This document shows positions 54,855 through 63,869 of a DNA stretch of 64,000 bases, one piece after another. Position 1 is the stretch's first letter. Every line of letters starts with the position of its first letter. Made by a program: the position numbers and the translations under genes. Source of the DNA: Clostridiaceae bacterium (lineage in GTDB: Bacteria; Bacillota; Clostridia; Lachnospirales; Lachnospiraceae); the NCBI GenBank assembly GCA_902362865.1, contig CABIYE010000013.1, positions 29,954 through 93,953 on the forward strand, given 5' to 3'. A model generated the notes under the pieces. The model was given only the letters and a program-made list of their open reading frames with translations, did not search any database and had not been told where the DNA came from.

Positions 54855-56484
54855 CTATTCTTCGCTGCACTTCACGGGTCAGCTCTGCTTCATAGGCTTC
54901 TACATCCACCTCCCGCTCATATTCCTCCATATAGGATTCCCAGGCGCTCTCAAAATCTTCTGCCATAATCACCTGTGGAAGCCATTTATGTTTTACATCT
55001 GACATGGCCTGCTTCGCCTGTCCGTATGGTGTATCCTGCCCCCATAGATTCTCCGCCGTATACAGCGGGAACCAGGGAGGCGTAACCTCTTCAGGTGAAT
55101 TCAAAAAATCCGTCCACTTCTCATATCCGTAACCATCCAGAACCTGTTTGTCAATCTCATCCAGTGTATCGTAATATTCTCCCGGCTGATACTCTGGAAT
55201 AGCCGCATTCTTCCCATCTGCTGTCACTCCTCCATATTTGGGAAAGTAATCATAAGAGCAAAGATTCTCTGTCTGCCAGGTTTTATTATTCGCATTCTGT
55301 TTCTGCTCTTCTGTTCTATAGAAAATGCCATTCTCATCTACCTCATAGTCAATCCCCTCTTCTCCCCAGTACCGCATAATGTGAATCTCTTCCTTCAGCA
55401 AGTCATTCATAAATTGCAATGCGCCCTCCACATCTTTACAACTTACCGTAATTCCCATTCCATTTGCGCTGTTAAAAGCGACTCCGCTCCTGTAAGCGCC
55501 CGTTATGCTTTCATCAGCTACAATTCCCAGAGGGACATAGGTTCTGTCTACAAGCCCTTTGCCGTATAAAATATTCTCTGCATCCATAAACTGCCAGTAC
55601 TGATCCACCACACCCAGCACATTCCCGGTACTTATTTTTTCCATATACTGATCATATGACAGCACGAACGTATCTGCTTGTATCATCCCCTTTCTATACA
55701 TCTCATTTAATTTCTGAAAATACTGTTTTGCCTCCGGTATGGTGTCATACACAGAAGCTGTCTTTGTTTCCGGATCAACAATCGCACATCCGTCATTGGG
55801 ATATCCCGCAAGAAACTGAGGCGGATTCTCCAGACAGAAATACCTCCAATCGTCACATAAAATCTGAAAGCCGGTATTTGCCGATCCGTCTTCATTCGTC
55901 GGATTTGCCGCCATATAATCCTCAATCACTCGGAAATACTGGTCGAGGGTCTTTATTTCCGGATATCCCGCCCAGATCAGCACTCTTTTCTGTATCCAGA
56001 ATGCCTCATCTGCATACCGTGGATTCATATCTTCTCCCCGCACGGTCGAAAACTGCGGGATATAATAAATATGTCCGTCAGGCTGCCGCAAGGATTCCCA
56101 TTGCTCCGGTGTCAGGTAATTCTTAAGCTCCGGATAATCGTCCAGATACTCGTCCAAAGGAATATAAGCATTCGCCTCCAAAAGCTGCGCCGTTGCATCT
56201 CCGCCATCAAGGAAATCCGGATACGTTCCTTTTTGGATCATCGAATGAATCTTCTCCGAAGCAGTCTGCCCTGTCAGATATTTAAGCTCTGCCTTGGCAC
56301 CAATCTTTTCCGCTATTTTATTCTTCATTCTGTTGTCGTCCGGTATTTCTTTCCCCGGCACGGACACAAAAGCTGAAAATGTCTTGATTTCCTCCTGTTT
56401 TGTAAACAATTTTGTCCCGCATCCCCACAAGCAGAGAACGGACAGGAGACAAAAAATCCATCCTATTTTCTTTCTTCTTTTCAT
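54838..56484 (-). CDS. Extracellular solute-binding lipoprotein (second set)
   Basis: 548 residues. Lipoprotein signal with lipobox CLWGC (Cys near 22). Family 1 solute-binding features match the protein at 41032: GTYPDFLDGGDATAQLLEAN near 85-104, HIYYIPQF near 138, GYPNDGCAIVDPETK near 225 and a WLPQVIMAEDFESAW C-terminus. It probably binds an oligosaccharide or glycoside. The start codon shares one nucleotide with the stop of the response regulator (TGATG), so it is coupled to it. No permease gene follows; the transcript ends in the 54814-54854 hairpin. Confidence 0.92.
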   Translation of the reverse strand: MKRRKKIGWIFCLLSVLCLWGCGTKLFTKQEEIKTFSAFVSVPGKEIPDDNRMKNKIAEKIGAKAELKYLTGQTASEKIHSMIQKGTYPDFLDGGDATAQLLEANAYIPLDEYLDDYPELKNYLTPEQWESLRQPDGHIYYIPQFSTVRGEDMNPRYADEAFWIQKRVLIWAGYPEIKTLDQYFRVIEDYMAANPTNEDGSANTGFQILCDDWRYFCLENPPQFLAGYPNDGCAIVDPETKTASVYDTIPEAKQYFQKLNEMYRKGMIQADTFVLSYDQYMEKISTGNVLGVVDQYWQFMDAENILYGKGLVDRTYVPLGIVADESITGAYRSGVAFNSANGMGITVSCKDVEGALQFMNDLLKEEIHIMRYWGEEGIDYEVDENGIFYRTEEQKQNANNKTWQTENLCSYDYFPKYGGVTADGKNAAIPEYQPGEYYDTLDEIDKQVLDGYGYEKWTDFLNSPEEVTPPWFPLYTAENLWGQDTPYGQAKQAMSDVKHKWLPQVIMAEDFESAWESYMEEYEREVDVEAYEAELTREVQRRIENHTN

Positions 56485-58085
56485 CAGTTTTCCTCTTTTT
56501 TTCTTTTCATCCGATACTGCCGCGGCGTCATGCCCTTTTCCTGCACAAATTTGTTAATAAAATAATCTGTGTTGTGAAACCCTACTTTTTCCGCTATCGC
56601 ATATATTTTTTCATCCGTATCTGCCAATAGCTGCGTCGCTTTTTCGATTCTGACCCGGTTCAGATATTCCTTAAAGGTAATCCCGTTTTTCTTTTTAAAT
56701 ATCTGCCCGAGATATACATTATTAATATAAAACTGTTCTCCAATAGACTTCAGACTGATATTTTCGCTGTAGTTCTTTCGGATATACTCTTCCACCTGTC
56801 CCAGAACTCCTTCCGACTCAACCTTCCTCAGCCGTTCCAGATATTCTGCATAGGCGCAGACAAATTCCGTCAATTCATCCGCCGTTCCACTCAACACAAT
56901 TTTATCGAAAGACTTCTGCCCGATGTGCTTCAATACCTCTTCCTGATTTGCTTCATTATCCAGCTCATTCGCCAGATCCACAAGCCGGTACAACAGATAA
57001 TACAGCTTGGTCTGCAGTACATTCAGATTAAAACCACTGTTTTGTATCTGTTCATAAATCTGCTGTACTTTCCTAACAATCATTTCTTCATTATTAACAC
57101 GGACCGCTTCTACCAGCTCTTCGATGTCCCGCGCACGCATCCCCAGCGCCGGCCTGGATTTTTCAAACTTCTCACCAACTGCTATCGGCTGATTACTGTC
57201 ATCTGCAAACTCATGCATACAGCGCGTCAGACGGATGGAATAATAAGAATGACTGATATCTGCAATGCGGTTCACCGCCGTACCCACATACACTTGTGTC
57301 TTCCATCCCGTTTTTGCCTGCATTCTTTTCTGTAGCCAGGTGACATACTCCATCGCTTCCATCTGCTGCTCCCGATACATCTGTGGAATCAAAAGCACTC
57401 CGGCGCCCGTAAGCTGTTCTTCTTCATGGAGGTTGCTGACAACCTGCTGCTTCCAGTCCTTCAGTATAGACCGCATCTCCATTACGAACTGCTTCTGCAA
57501 AGAACTTCTCTCTTCCTCCGCCATATTCCGGAACATATCTGCATTTTTCTCGAATTCAAAGCTGACATACTGCCATTCGTCTGACTCCGGCATATACTGA
57601 TTCACAATTTCCAGATCTGTTTCCATATATCTTCCTAATAAAATATGAGAAAGATGAATGTCAAGCTCATGGTTTAGCACCAGTTCTATATTATCATCCC
57701 GGTTCTTCTCTTTCTCTTCCTTCACTTTCTCCAGTATGCCGATCAATTCCTCTTTTTGAATCGGCTTCAGCAGATAGTCTTCCACCGCCAGGCGCAGCGC
57801 TTCCCGCGCATAAGAGAAATCTGCATATCCGGTAAGAACGATAAAGCGAATCTCCATTTCCCTTTCCTGCGCCGCCTTTATCAGCTCTAATCCGGACATC
57901 CTCGGCATCTTCAGATCCACAAATACAAGGTCTATTTCCTCTCCATCCAGCATTTCCAATGCCTGCATCCCATTCTCCGCTTCCGCGGCAATTTCATAAC
58001 CATAAGACTCCCAGTCTATAATCATCCGCATTCCCTGTCTGATAAATGGCTCATCATCAACAAGCATTACCTTGATCTTCGACAT
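56484..58085 (-). CDS. AraC-type response regulator (YesN-like), second set
   Basis: 533 residues. Receiver domain about 3-122: VDDE near 10-13, LVFVDLKMPRMSG with the phospho-Asp near 56, and LLKPIQK near 106. A long middle region (about 130-420) with coiled-coil character follows, then two AraC helix-turn-helix motifs at 430-530 (SLKSIGEQFYINNVYLGQIF and IYAIAEKVGFHNTDYFINKF). Its start lies 29 nt inside the 3' end of the kinase gene, in another frame. It likely answers the kinase and controls glycan genes; the target is not shown by sequence. Confidence 0.95.
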   Translation of the reverse strand: MSKIKVMLVDDEPFIRQGMRMIIDWESYGYEIAAEAENGMQALEMLDGEEIDLVFVDLKMPRMSGLELIKAAQEREMEIRFIVLTGYADFSYAREALRLAVEDYLLKPIQKEELIGILEKVKEEKEKNRDDNIELVLNHELDIHLSHILLGRYMETDLEIVNQYMPESDEWQYVSFEFEKNADMFRNMAEEERSSLQKQFVMEMRSILKDWKQQVVSNLHEEEQLTGAGVLLIPQMYREQQMEAMEYVTWLQKRMQAKTGWKTQVYVGTAVNRIADISHSYYSIRLTRCMHEFADDSNQPIAVGEKFEKSRPALGMRARDIEELVEAVRVNNEEMIVRKVQQIYEQIQNSGFNLNVLQTKLYYLLYRLVDLANELDNEANQEEVLKHIGQKSFDKIVLSGTADELTEFVCAYAEYLERLRKVESEGVLGQVEEYIRKNYSENISLKSIGEQFYINNVYLGQIFKKKNGITFKEYLNRVRIEKATQLLADTDEKIYAIAEKVGFHNTDYFINKFVQEKGMTPRQYRMKRKKEEN

Positions 58086-59832
58086 TTTTATCCTGCTCCT
58101 TTCGGGGTATTTTAATAAATAATTCGGTCCCTTCCCCCGATGTACTGTCTATTTCTACTTCAACGGCTTCTGCAAAATAAAGCTTCAGCCGGACAACCGT
58201 ATTCAAAATGCCAATACTCTTCGCCTTGCTCAGATCTTCAATCGAAGCATTCTTTATCTTCTCTCGCAATTCTTCCAGCGTTTTCTCCGGCATTCCGCAG
58301 CCATCGTCAATTACTTCCACGTAAATGCATTCTTCATCCGATGTAACGGCCACGGAAATGCTGCCGCCGTGAATCTGCGGCTCAATTCCATGAATACATG
58401 CATTTTCCACAAAGGTCATAATCGAAAACTTCGGAATATAAAGCTTCTCCGTTCCTTCCTGCACATAAACCGACCAGATAAGCCGTTCGCCAAACCTGCT
58501 CTTTTGTATATCCAGATAGGCCCTGACCGACTCTACTTCTTCTGACACCCGGACAAATTCCGACGTCCAGCGGGTCACCTGCCGCAGAAGCATCGAAAAC
58601 TTTCCCATCAGCTCCGCCGTCTCTTTTTCATTTTTTACAAGGCTGTGCATACGGATACTTTCAAGTGTGTTATACATAAAATGCGGATTAATCTGCCTTT
58701 TCATTGCATCCAGCTCCGCCCGGTTCCTTGCAATCTGTATATTCTTCCGTTCCGCATCTTTCTTATAAACAACTTCTATTAATTCCCTAATCTTTACCGC
58801 CATCAGATTAAAGCTGCGAATCAGGTCACCCAATTCATCTTTTCCCTGATTCCCCGGAATCTCTTCAAATTCACCCTGTTCTGCCTTCTTTATATATTCT
58901 TCTGTTATCCGCAGCCGCCTTCCAAAGGAACGGTTCACAAATACGATCAGGATACTTGGCAGAATCAAATTAAGCAGCACCAGAAGCAGCAGAATGGTTT
59001 CCTGTCCTTCCAGCGCTTCTGTGACGCTGTATTTGTCCATTGTAATCGCAATATTCCAACTGTCTCCCAGCGTTTCTAAAGAGCTGCGGACTTCCAGTCC
59101 TTTTTTTTCATAGGCCGACACAGGCAGATAATCTTCCTTCGTATTCGCAAAAGAATCCGAACTAAGAATGATTTTTTCACCGTCATCCACATAAATATCC
59201 ATCTCTGAAGACTCCTGCTCCAAAATCCTGTTCAGATCTCCATAATCAAAGTCAATCCGCATTACCGCATCGCCGCCGAAATTATCCATTTTTCTGACCA
59301 GGGAAATATGCCTTGCATGATTTAGAGATTGTTCATAGGCGTTATTTTCTTCATAATATGCTATTATAAAAATTCTATCTTCATTCTCCTGGTACTGCTG
59401 ATACCACAGAGAATCTTTGACTTCATCTATATCACAAAAATAGGAACCATTGACAATACTTTTATTATCTACGCAGATTTGTATATTGTAAATGGAATCG
59501 GTCGTGTAATAATAACGGATAACACTGTTCTCCAGGAACTGATTAAAATACTCATAATACTCTGCATGGGAAGTATAGGTCCGGTGTACAAATTCATCCA
59601 CCTTCTCATTCATATACAGGTAATCAGATATTGTCACCACATTATTAATCTTGGTATTCAGTTCATTCGTAACCTTGCCAAGTACCTCTTTCATAGTATC
59701 CTGTTCCTGCTGGCTTACATTCTGTGTAACCGTATACACAAAAAAAGAATCCGTCACCACCATTGGAATCAGAACACACACAATATATATAATAATCCGC
59801 TTTGTCTTTATCTTAAAATTATCCAAATACAT
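58057..59832 (-). CDS. Sensor histidine kinase (YesM/LytS-type), second set
   Basis: 591 residues with an AGAAGGA ribosome binding site. TM1 about 12-34; extracellular sensor about 35-275 (double Cache-like, rich in Tyr and Asn); TM2 about 278-300 (LLLLVLLNLILPSILIVFV); HAMP about 300-355; His box MKRQINPHFMYNTLESIR near 378-395; ATPase N-box TFVENACIHGI near 474; G-box DDGCGMP near 505 and SIGILNTVVRLKLYF near 540. It starts 13 nt after the stop of a DegV gene and may be read from its transcript. It forms a kinase-regulator-binding protein unit with the next two genes. Confidence 0.94.
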   Translation of the reverse strand: MYLDNFKIKTKRIIIYIVCVLIPMVVTDSFFVYTVTQNVSQQEQDTMKEVLGKVTNELNTKINNVVTISDYLYMNEKVDEFVHRTYTSHAEYYEYFNQFLENSVIRYYYTTDSIYNIQICVDNKSIVNGSYFCDIDEVKDSLWYQQYQENEDRIFIIAYYEENNAYEQSLNHARHISLVRKMDNFGGDAVMRIDFDYGDLNRILEQESSEMDIYVDDGEKIILSSDSFANTKEDYLPVSAYEKKGLEVRSSLETLGDSWNIAITMDKYSVTEALEGQETILLLLVLLNLILPSILIVFVNRSFGRRLRITEEYIKKAEQGEFEEIPGNQGKDELGDLIRSFNLMAVKIRELIEVVYKKDAERKNIQIARNRAELDAMKRQINPHFMYNTLESIRMHSLVKNEKETAELMGKFSMLLRQVTRWTSEFVRVSEEVESVRAYLDIQKSRFGERLIWSVYVQEGTEKLYIPKFSIMTFVENACIHGIEPQIHGGSISVAVTSDEECIYVEVIDDGCGMPEKTLEELREKIKNASIEDLSKAKSIGILNTVVRLKLYFAEAVEVEIDSTSGEGTELFIKIPRKEQDKNVEDQGNAC

Positions 59833-59845
59833 CTCTGTCCTTCTA

Positions 59846-60703
59846 TTAATTTACACAGACCGCCGCCCCTATGGTTCCCGGTCCCACATGACAGCAGATA
59901 CTCAGCGGAAGTCTGGCGATTTCAATGTTGTGATCCGGATACATTTCCTTCCATTTTTCCGCCCACTCCATAACTTCTTCTCTGGCGTCCGCATGACCGA
60001 CAAATATACGGACATTCTCAGCCCCATGCTTTCCCGCAAGGCGTTCATAATCCTTCGCAATCGCTTCCTCAATCATCTTCTTCGCTTTCTTTGTGCCCCG
60101 CGTTTTGCCATAGGCCTCGATTGCGCCTCCATGCAGCTTCAGCACCGGTTTCACATGCAGAAGCTCTCCCGCCATAGCGGCTGCTCCGCTGATTCGTCCT
60201 CCCCGTTTCAGATATTCCAGGGATTCCACCGTGATATAAATTTCCGCTTCCATGCAGGTAGCCTCCAGCTTCTCCTTAATTTCACTGGCGGCCATCCCTG
60301 CATCTGCCAGCTTCCTTGCATATTGTGCAAGCGCTGCCTGGGTCACAGATATCCGATTTCCATCTACTACCAGCACCCGGCCGCCATATTCTTCACTGAA
60401 AGTCACTGCCGTTGCATAACCGCCGCTTAACACCTTTGCCATCGGAATATGGATAATCCTGTCATAATCCTTCAGCAATTCTTCCCATATATCCGTCAGG
60501 TCTGCAATAGAGGGCTGTGAAGTACTCACCGGCACTCCCTTTTTCATACTGTCAAAAAATTCCCTGTCCGTCAGTGTAATTCCCTCTTTGTGTTCTTGTC
60601 CTCCCACGGAAAATGTCATCGGTAAGATATGAATGCCTTGTTTTTCCGCCTCTTCCCTGCTAAGTCCACTGTTACTGTCTGTTAAAATTGCAATCTTTTC
60701 CAA
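59846..60703 (-). CDS. DegV family fatty-acid-binding protein
   Basis: 285 residues from a TTG start, fixed by AGGAGGAA 8 nt upstream and the family N-terminus KIAILTDSNSGLS. Landmarks: STSQPS near 60-65, HIPMAKVLSGGYATA near 87-101, and ESLEYLKRGGRISGAAAMAG near 160-179. DegV (FakB-like) proteins bind a fatty acid; FakB forms present it to the kinase FakA for phosphorylation. No FakA is in the window. Divergent from a TetR regulator whose operator lies in the shared gap, so it may be under its control. Confidence 0.93.
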   Translation of the reverse strand: MEKIAILTDSNSGLSREEAEKQGIHILPMTFSVGGQEHKEGITLTDREFFDSMKKGVPVSTSQPSIADLTDIWEELLKDYDRIIHIPMAKVLSGGYATAVTFSEEYGGRVLVVDGNRISVTQAALAQYARKLADAGMAASEIKEKLEATCMEAEIYITVESLEYLKRGGRISGAAAMAGELLHVKPVLKLHGGAIEAYGKTRGTKKAKKMIEEAIAKDYERLAGKHGAENVRIFVGHADAREEVMEWAEKWKEMYPDHNIEIARLPLSICCHVGPGTIGAAVCVN

Positions 60704-60746
60704 AATAAGGGTTCCTCCTGATTCTATAAAATATCACCAAAATTCC

Positions 60747-60796
60747 TTGTATTTTTCTCATCAACCGTTTAAAATTTAAGCGTTACAAATTGTAAC
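60747..60796 (+). promoter_or_regulatory. Promoter of the TetR gene with palindromic operator
   Basis: -35 TTGTAT (60747-60752), a 17-bp spacer, -10 TAAAAT (60770-60775), and directly downstream a perfect 15-bp palindrome, GTTACAAATTGTAAC (60782-60796). A second half-site, GTTACAAAT, lies at 60835-60843, just before the ribosome binding site. The palindrome also lies upstream of degV on the other strand, so it could repress both genes. Confidence 0.78.
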
Positions 60797-60858
60797 ATTT
60801 ACCGCTGACAGATTCAATATTCCCATTTTTAACTGTTACAAATCGGAGGTTTTTGTTT

Positions 60859-61401
60859 ATGAAAAGAAAAAATCAGTCCAATATCCTTGCAAGAGAATAT
60901 ATTACAACGGCATTAATTAAGCTGGCAAATGAAAAGCCGCTTTCTTCCATATCAATCTCGGAATTGACACAAAAAGCTGGTGTATCCCGTATGACTTATT
61001 ATAGGAATTACTCTTCCAAAGAAGAGATCCTTGAAACATATATGAATGAAATCGTGGCTGCTTACCGCGTGGATCTGGAAAAAATGGGAACACCAAAAAC
61101 CTATGGGAATTATGAAAATATTCTCCACTGTTTCCGGTATTTCAAAAAATATCAGTCCTTTTTAAACTGTATCATTAAAATAGGGATGGGCAAACTGCTA
61201 TTAGACGCTCTTACCTCCTACCTGCTGGAAACCTACCACAAAGATTCCACAGACACCGCCCTGTATTATTCCCTGCAGGCATATGCCGGCGCCCTTTTCA
61301 ATATCTATATGGCATGTACTGCCAATGGCTACAAAGAATCTATTGAAGAGCTTGCCTCTATCATCCAGAGTCCGACGCTCACCTCCGGAGCAGACAAGTA
61401 A
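60859..61401 (+). CDS. TetR-family transcriptional regulator
   Basis: 180 residues from the ATG at 60859 (GGAGG 9 nt upstream); a TTG at 60853 is too close to the ribosome binding site. The N-terminal helix-turn-helix covers about residues 12-58, with SISELTQKAGVSRMTYYRNY as the recognition part. The C-terminal ligand domain has the LYYSLQAYAGALFNIYMAC helix seen in DhaS-like regulators. It is divergent from degV. The stop lies 7 bp from the convergent pepV stop. Ligand unknown; the degV link hints at a lipid signal, which is inference. Confidence 0.92.
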   Translation: MKRKNQSNILAREYITTALIKLANEKPLSSISISELTQKAGVSRMTYYRNYSSKEEILETYMNEIVAAYRVDLEKMGTPKTYGNYENILHCFRYFKKYQSFLNCIIKIGMGKLLLDALTSYLLETYHKDSTDTALYYSLQAYAGALFNIYMACTANGYKESIEELASIIQSPTLTSGADK

Positions 61402-61408
61402 ACAGCGC

Positions 61409-62773
61409 CTATTTCCGGGCAATTTCATACATAGCCGCCGCCGTGATTTGAATGGAGCGCACCAGATTATCAACTACTGCAAATTCATTCGGCGCATGAA
61501 TAACTTCCTCTTCTCCCGGGAAGACCGGACCAAATGCCACCATATTATGAAAAGATTTGGCGTAGGTTCCACCTCCGATGGCAATAGGCTGTGCTTCCAT
61601 ATCTCCCGTCTGCTCACGATATACTTTCATCAGCTTCTGCACCAGCTCGGAATCTACCGGTACATAAAGCAGATTGTGAGCCTCAACCTCAGCCTCCAAT
61701 CCATAATCCGCCAGCTTCTCTTTCACGCTGCCAAGAACCGTCTCCTCTGCCGCATTCTTTGGATACCGAATGTCCAAAGAAAAAGAAAGCTTCTTTTCAT
61801 CGCATTTGATAACGCCAAGATTTACCGTTGTATTTCCTGTCTCTTCATCTTCATAGCAAATACCAAGTGATTCTCCATTCGTCTCCCAACCAATCTTCTC
61901 CATAATAAAATCTATCATTTTCTGCAAATCGCCGCCAAAATCATTTCCCTTCAATGCGTCAAAAAGACGGATTGCCGCATTCTCTCCCTGCTCCGGCGTA
62001 CTTCCATGAGCACTGACGCCTTCTGCCGTTACAATTGTCCGCCCGCCTTCTTTCCTAACGGTAATATACTCTTTTTCCTCAACTACAAGTTCTCCCTCTG
62101 CTTCCAATGTACATTTAGGCGTTACTACATTTTTCGCTTCGCCCCCTTCAATAGAGAGAACTCTCACAGCAGACGGTTCTTCCACCTTCTTCGTAACATC
62201 CCAGAAACTCTGCCCTTTCTCACAAAATATAACCGGGAACTCCGCATCCGGGGTAAATCCGATGGTCGGCAGCTCTCCGCCTGCCTTGATATAGTGTTCC
62301 ACACAGGAAGAACCGTTCTCTTCATCACAGCCGAACATTACACGAATTCTTCTATCGATTGGAAGCCCCAGCTCTTTGATTGCTTTTAACGCATAAATCG
62401 CCCCAATGGTCGGACCTTTATCATCCTGAACTCCCCGCCCATACATCTTACCGTCATGCACTTCGCACCCAAGCGGATCGTAGTTCCATCCTTCTCCTAA
62501 TGGAACTACATCCACATGTCCCAGTACAGCTGCCATCTCTTCGCCATCGCCATACTCAACATAACCAACACGATTATCTATATTACCAGTTTTAAATCCC
62601 ATCCTTTCGCCCAATGCCAAGGCATGATCCAATGCTTTTTTCACTTCTCTTCCATAAGGAGCATCTGGTTCTGGTTCTCCCCTTACGCTGCAGATTGCAA
62701 CACTCTCTCGGATACTATCCAGCATTTCATCTTTCATTTCCTGTATTTTCTCATTCAATCTTTCGTAACTCAT
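61409..62773 (-). CDS. pepV: Dipeptidase PepV-like (M20 family)
   Basis: 454 residues, normal for PepV. Zinc-site motifs: LGHVDVVP (His-x-Asp) near 85-92, GRGVQDDKGPT (bridging Asp) near 113-123, CDEENGSS (Glu-Glu) near 149-156, and TPDAEFP near 174. The C-terminal ligand His is in EEVIHAPNEF near 432-441. It cleaves dipeptides in the cytoplasm. The start has GAGGAAAAG upstream and lies 9 nt after the stop of the flavodoxin/ferredoxin gene, so the two are cotranscribed. Confidence 0.95.
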   Translation of the reverse strand: MSYERLNEKIQEMKDEMLDSIRESVAICSVRGEPEPDAPYGREVKKALDHALALGERMGFKTGNIDNRVGYVEYGDGEEMAAVLGHVDVVPLGEGWNYDPLGCEVHDGKMYGRGVQDDKGPTIGAIYALKAIKELGLPIDRRIRVMFGCDEENGSSCVEHYIKAGGELPTIGFTPDAEFPVIFCEKGQSFWDVTKKVEEPSAVRVLSIEGGEAKNVVTPKCTLEAEGELVVEEKEYITVRKEGGRTIVTAEGVSAHGSTPEQGENAAIRLFDALKGNDFGGDLQKMIDFIMEKIGWETNGESLGICYEDEETGNTTVNLGVIKCDEKKLSFSLDIRYPKNAAEETVLGSVKEKLADYGLEAEVEAHNLLYVPVDSELVQKLMKVYREQTGDMEAQPIAIGGGTYAKSFHNMVAFGPVFPGEEEVIHAPNEFAVVDNLVRSIQITAAAMYEIARK

Positions 62774-62782
62774 ATCTTTTCC

Positions 62783-63553
62783 TCACTTCTTTTCATATAT
62801 AATATCACTCTTAGGACAGACATAACGCGGCAAATCCTTACTGTGTTTACCATATTCAATCGCTTCTTTCGGGCAGCGGCAAATACAAGCCATACAGTGA
62901 GTACACTTATCTCCCCACACCGGCCTTCCATTTTCAAGCCGAATATTATTAAGAGGACAGACACTTACACATTTTCCGCAAGAAATACAACTATTGACAG
63001 TATAAAACTTTTTTGCATGAACAAACACCGGATAAAAAACAGCATTTACAATTCCGCTGTTTATTTTATCACTGAACGAAAGCCCTGATTGCGGAAGTCT
63101 CTCGCCATTCTTTATCAGGGAGGCTGCATGGTCTATGATTCCTTCTGCCTGTTCTATAATTTGCATAGCTTTTTCCTTAGTGGGCGTGGAGAATAATGCA
63201 ATATAATTTTCCGGCATCGTAATGCCGATGCAGCCGTAATAATTCATCTTCTTTCGAGCGCAAAGTTTTTCAAGATATTTTCCTGCATTTCCGATGCTTC
63301 CGCCGCAGGTCATTACAAAATAAATATCCTTACTTCCTGTAAGACTTGTACTTTCCATCCACTTTTGTACAATGCGGGGAATTCGCCAGGCATAAGTGGG
63401 AACTACAATAACCCATTTCCGTTCAGAGTGCATACTGGAAAAATCGTCATTTCTAATTTTTTCAAAAAGATCCATAACTTCATCGCCAATTTTTTTCCCT
63501 ATTTTTTTGGCTACGTATTCGCTATTCCCTGTTCCCGAAAAATATAAAATCAT
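62783..63553 (-). CDS. EFR1-type flavodoxin-fold/ferredoxin protein
   Basis: 256 residues. The N-terminal flavodoxin-like domain (1-150) opens with the FMN phosphate loop FSGTGNSEYVA (4-14) and contains VVPTYAWRIPRIV near 50-62 and TCGGSIGNAG near 80-91. The C-terminal part carries two [4Fe-4S] motifs, CISCGKCVSVCP (about 188-199) and CTHCMACICRCP (about 217-228). It is likely an electron carrier or small redox enzyme in the cytoplasm; its partner is unknown. It heads a two-gene unit with pepV. Confidence 0.9.
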   Translation of the reverse strand: MILYFSGTGNSEYVAKKIGKKIGDEVMDLFEKIRNDDFSSMHSERKWVIVVPTYAWRIPRIVQKWMESTSLTGSKDIYFVMTCGGSIGNAGKYLEKLCARKKMNYYGCIGITMPENYIALFSTPTKEKAMQIIEQAEGIIDHAASLIKNGERLPQSGLSFSDKINSGIVNAVFYPVFVHAKKFYTVNSCISCGKCVSVCPLNNIRLENGRPVWGDKCTHCMACICRCPKEAIEYGKHSKDLPRYVCPKSDIIYEKK

Positions 63554-63587
63554 AGTGTCTTCTCCTTGCCATATATGAATAAACTAA

Positions 63588-63618
63588 AACCTCACAAATA
63601 TTGACATTTGTGAGGTTT
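63588..63618. terminator. Terminator after the rRNA/tRNA-Asn unit
   Basis: A 13-bp inverted repeat (AAACCTCACAAAT / ATTTGTGAGGTTT) with a 5-6 nt loop, followed on the minus strand by TTTAGTTT. It lies just downstream of tRNA-Asn and upstream of the ferredoxin gene. Confidence 0.8.
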
Positions 63619-63624
63619 CTTAAG

Positions 63625-63696
63625 CTCCCCGAGTTGGGCTCGAACCAACAACCCCACGGTTAACAGCCGTGTGCTCTACCATTGAGCTATCGAGGA
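63625..63696 (-). tRNA. tRNA-Asn (anticodon GUU)
   Basis: 72 nt. The acceptor pairs TCCTCGA with TCGGGGA, the anticodon loop is CTGTTAA, and the discriminator is G. It directly follows the 23S rRNA gene in the same direction. Confidence 0.97.
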
Positions 63697-63869
63697 TTAT
63701 CACTATTTAATTATAGCCCTTTACAACCGTAATTGCAAGGACTTTTTCATGTACCTTCAAAACTGCATATAAGAAATACTTTTCAATCCATCTTTTTCCT
63801 ATCCACCATTTTCAAACCCTCAGAAAGCCCATTCGAGAACTCTGTTCTCGCTTTCTTCCTGTTTGCTCA
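63697..63869 (-). other. 23S to tRNA-Asn spacer without 5S rRNA
   Basis: The 173-bp spacer holds a hairpin (CGAGAAC/GTTCTCG near 63834-63850), a pyrimidine-rich stretch and a CTTCAAAACTGCATA-like motif typical of rRNA processing spacers. No 5S rRNA sequence is recognisable. Confidence 0.7.
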
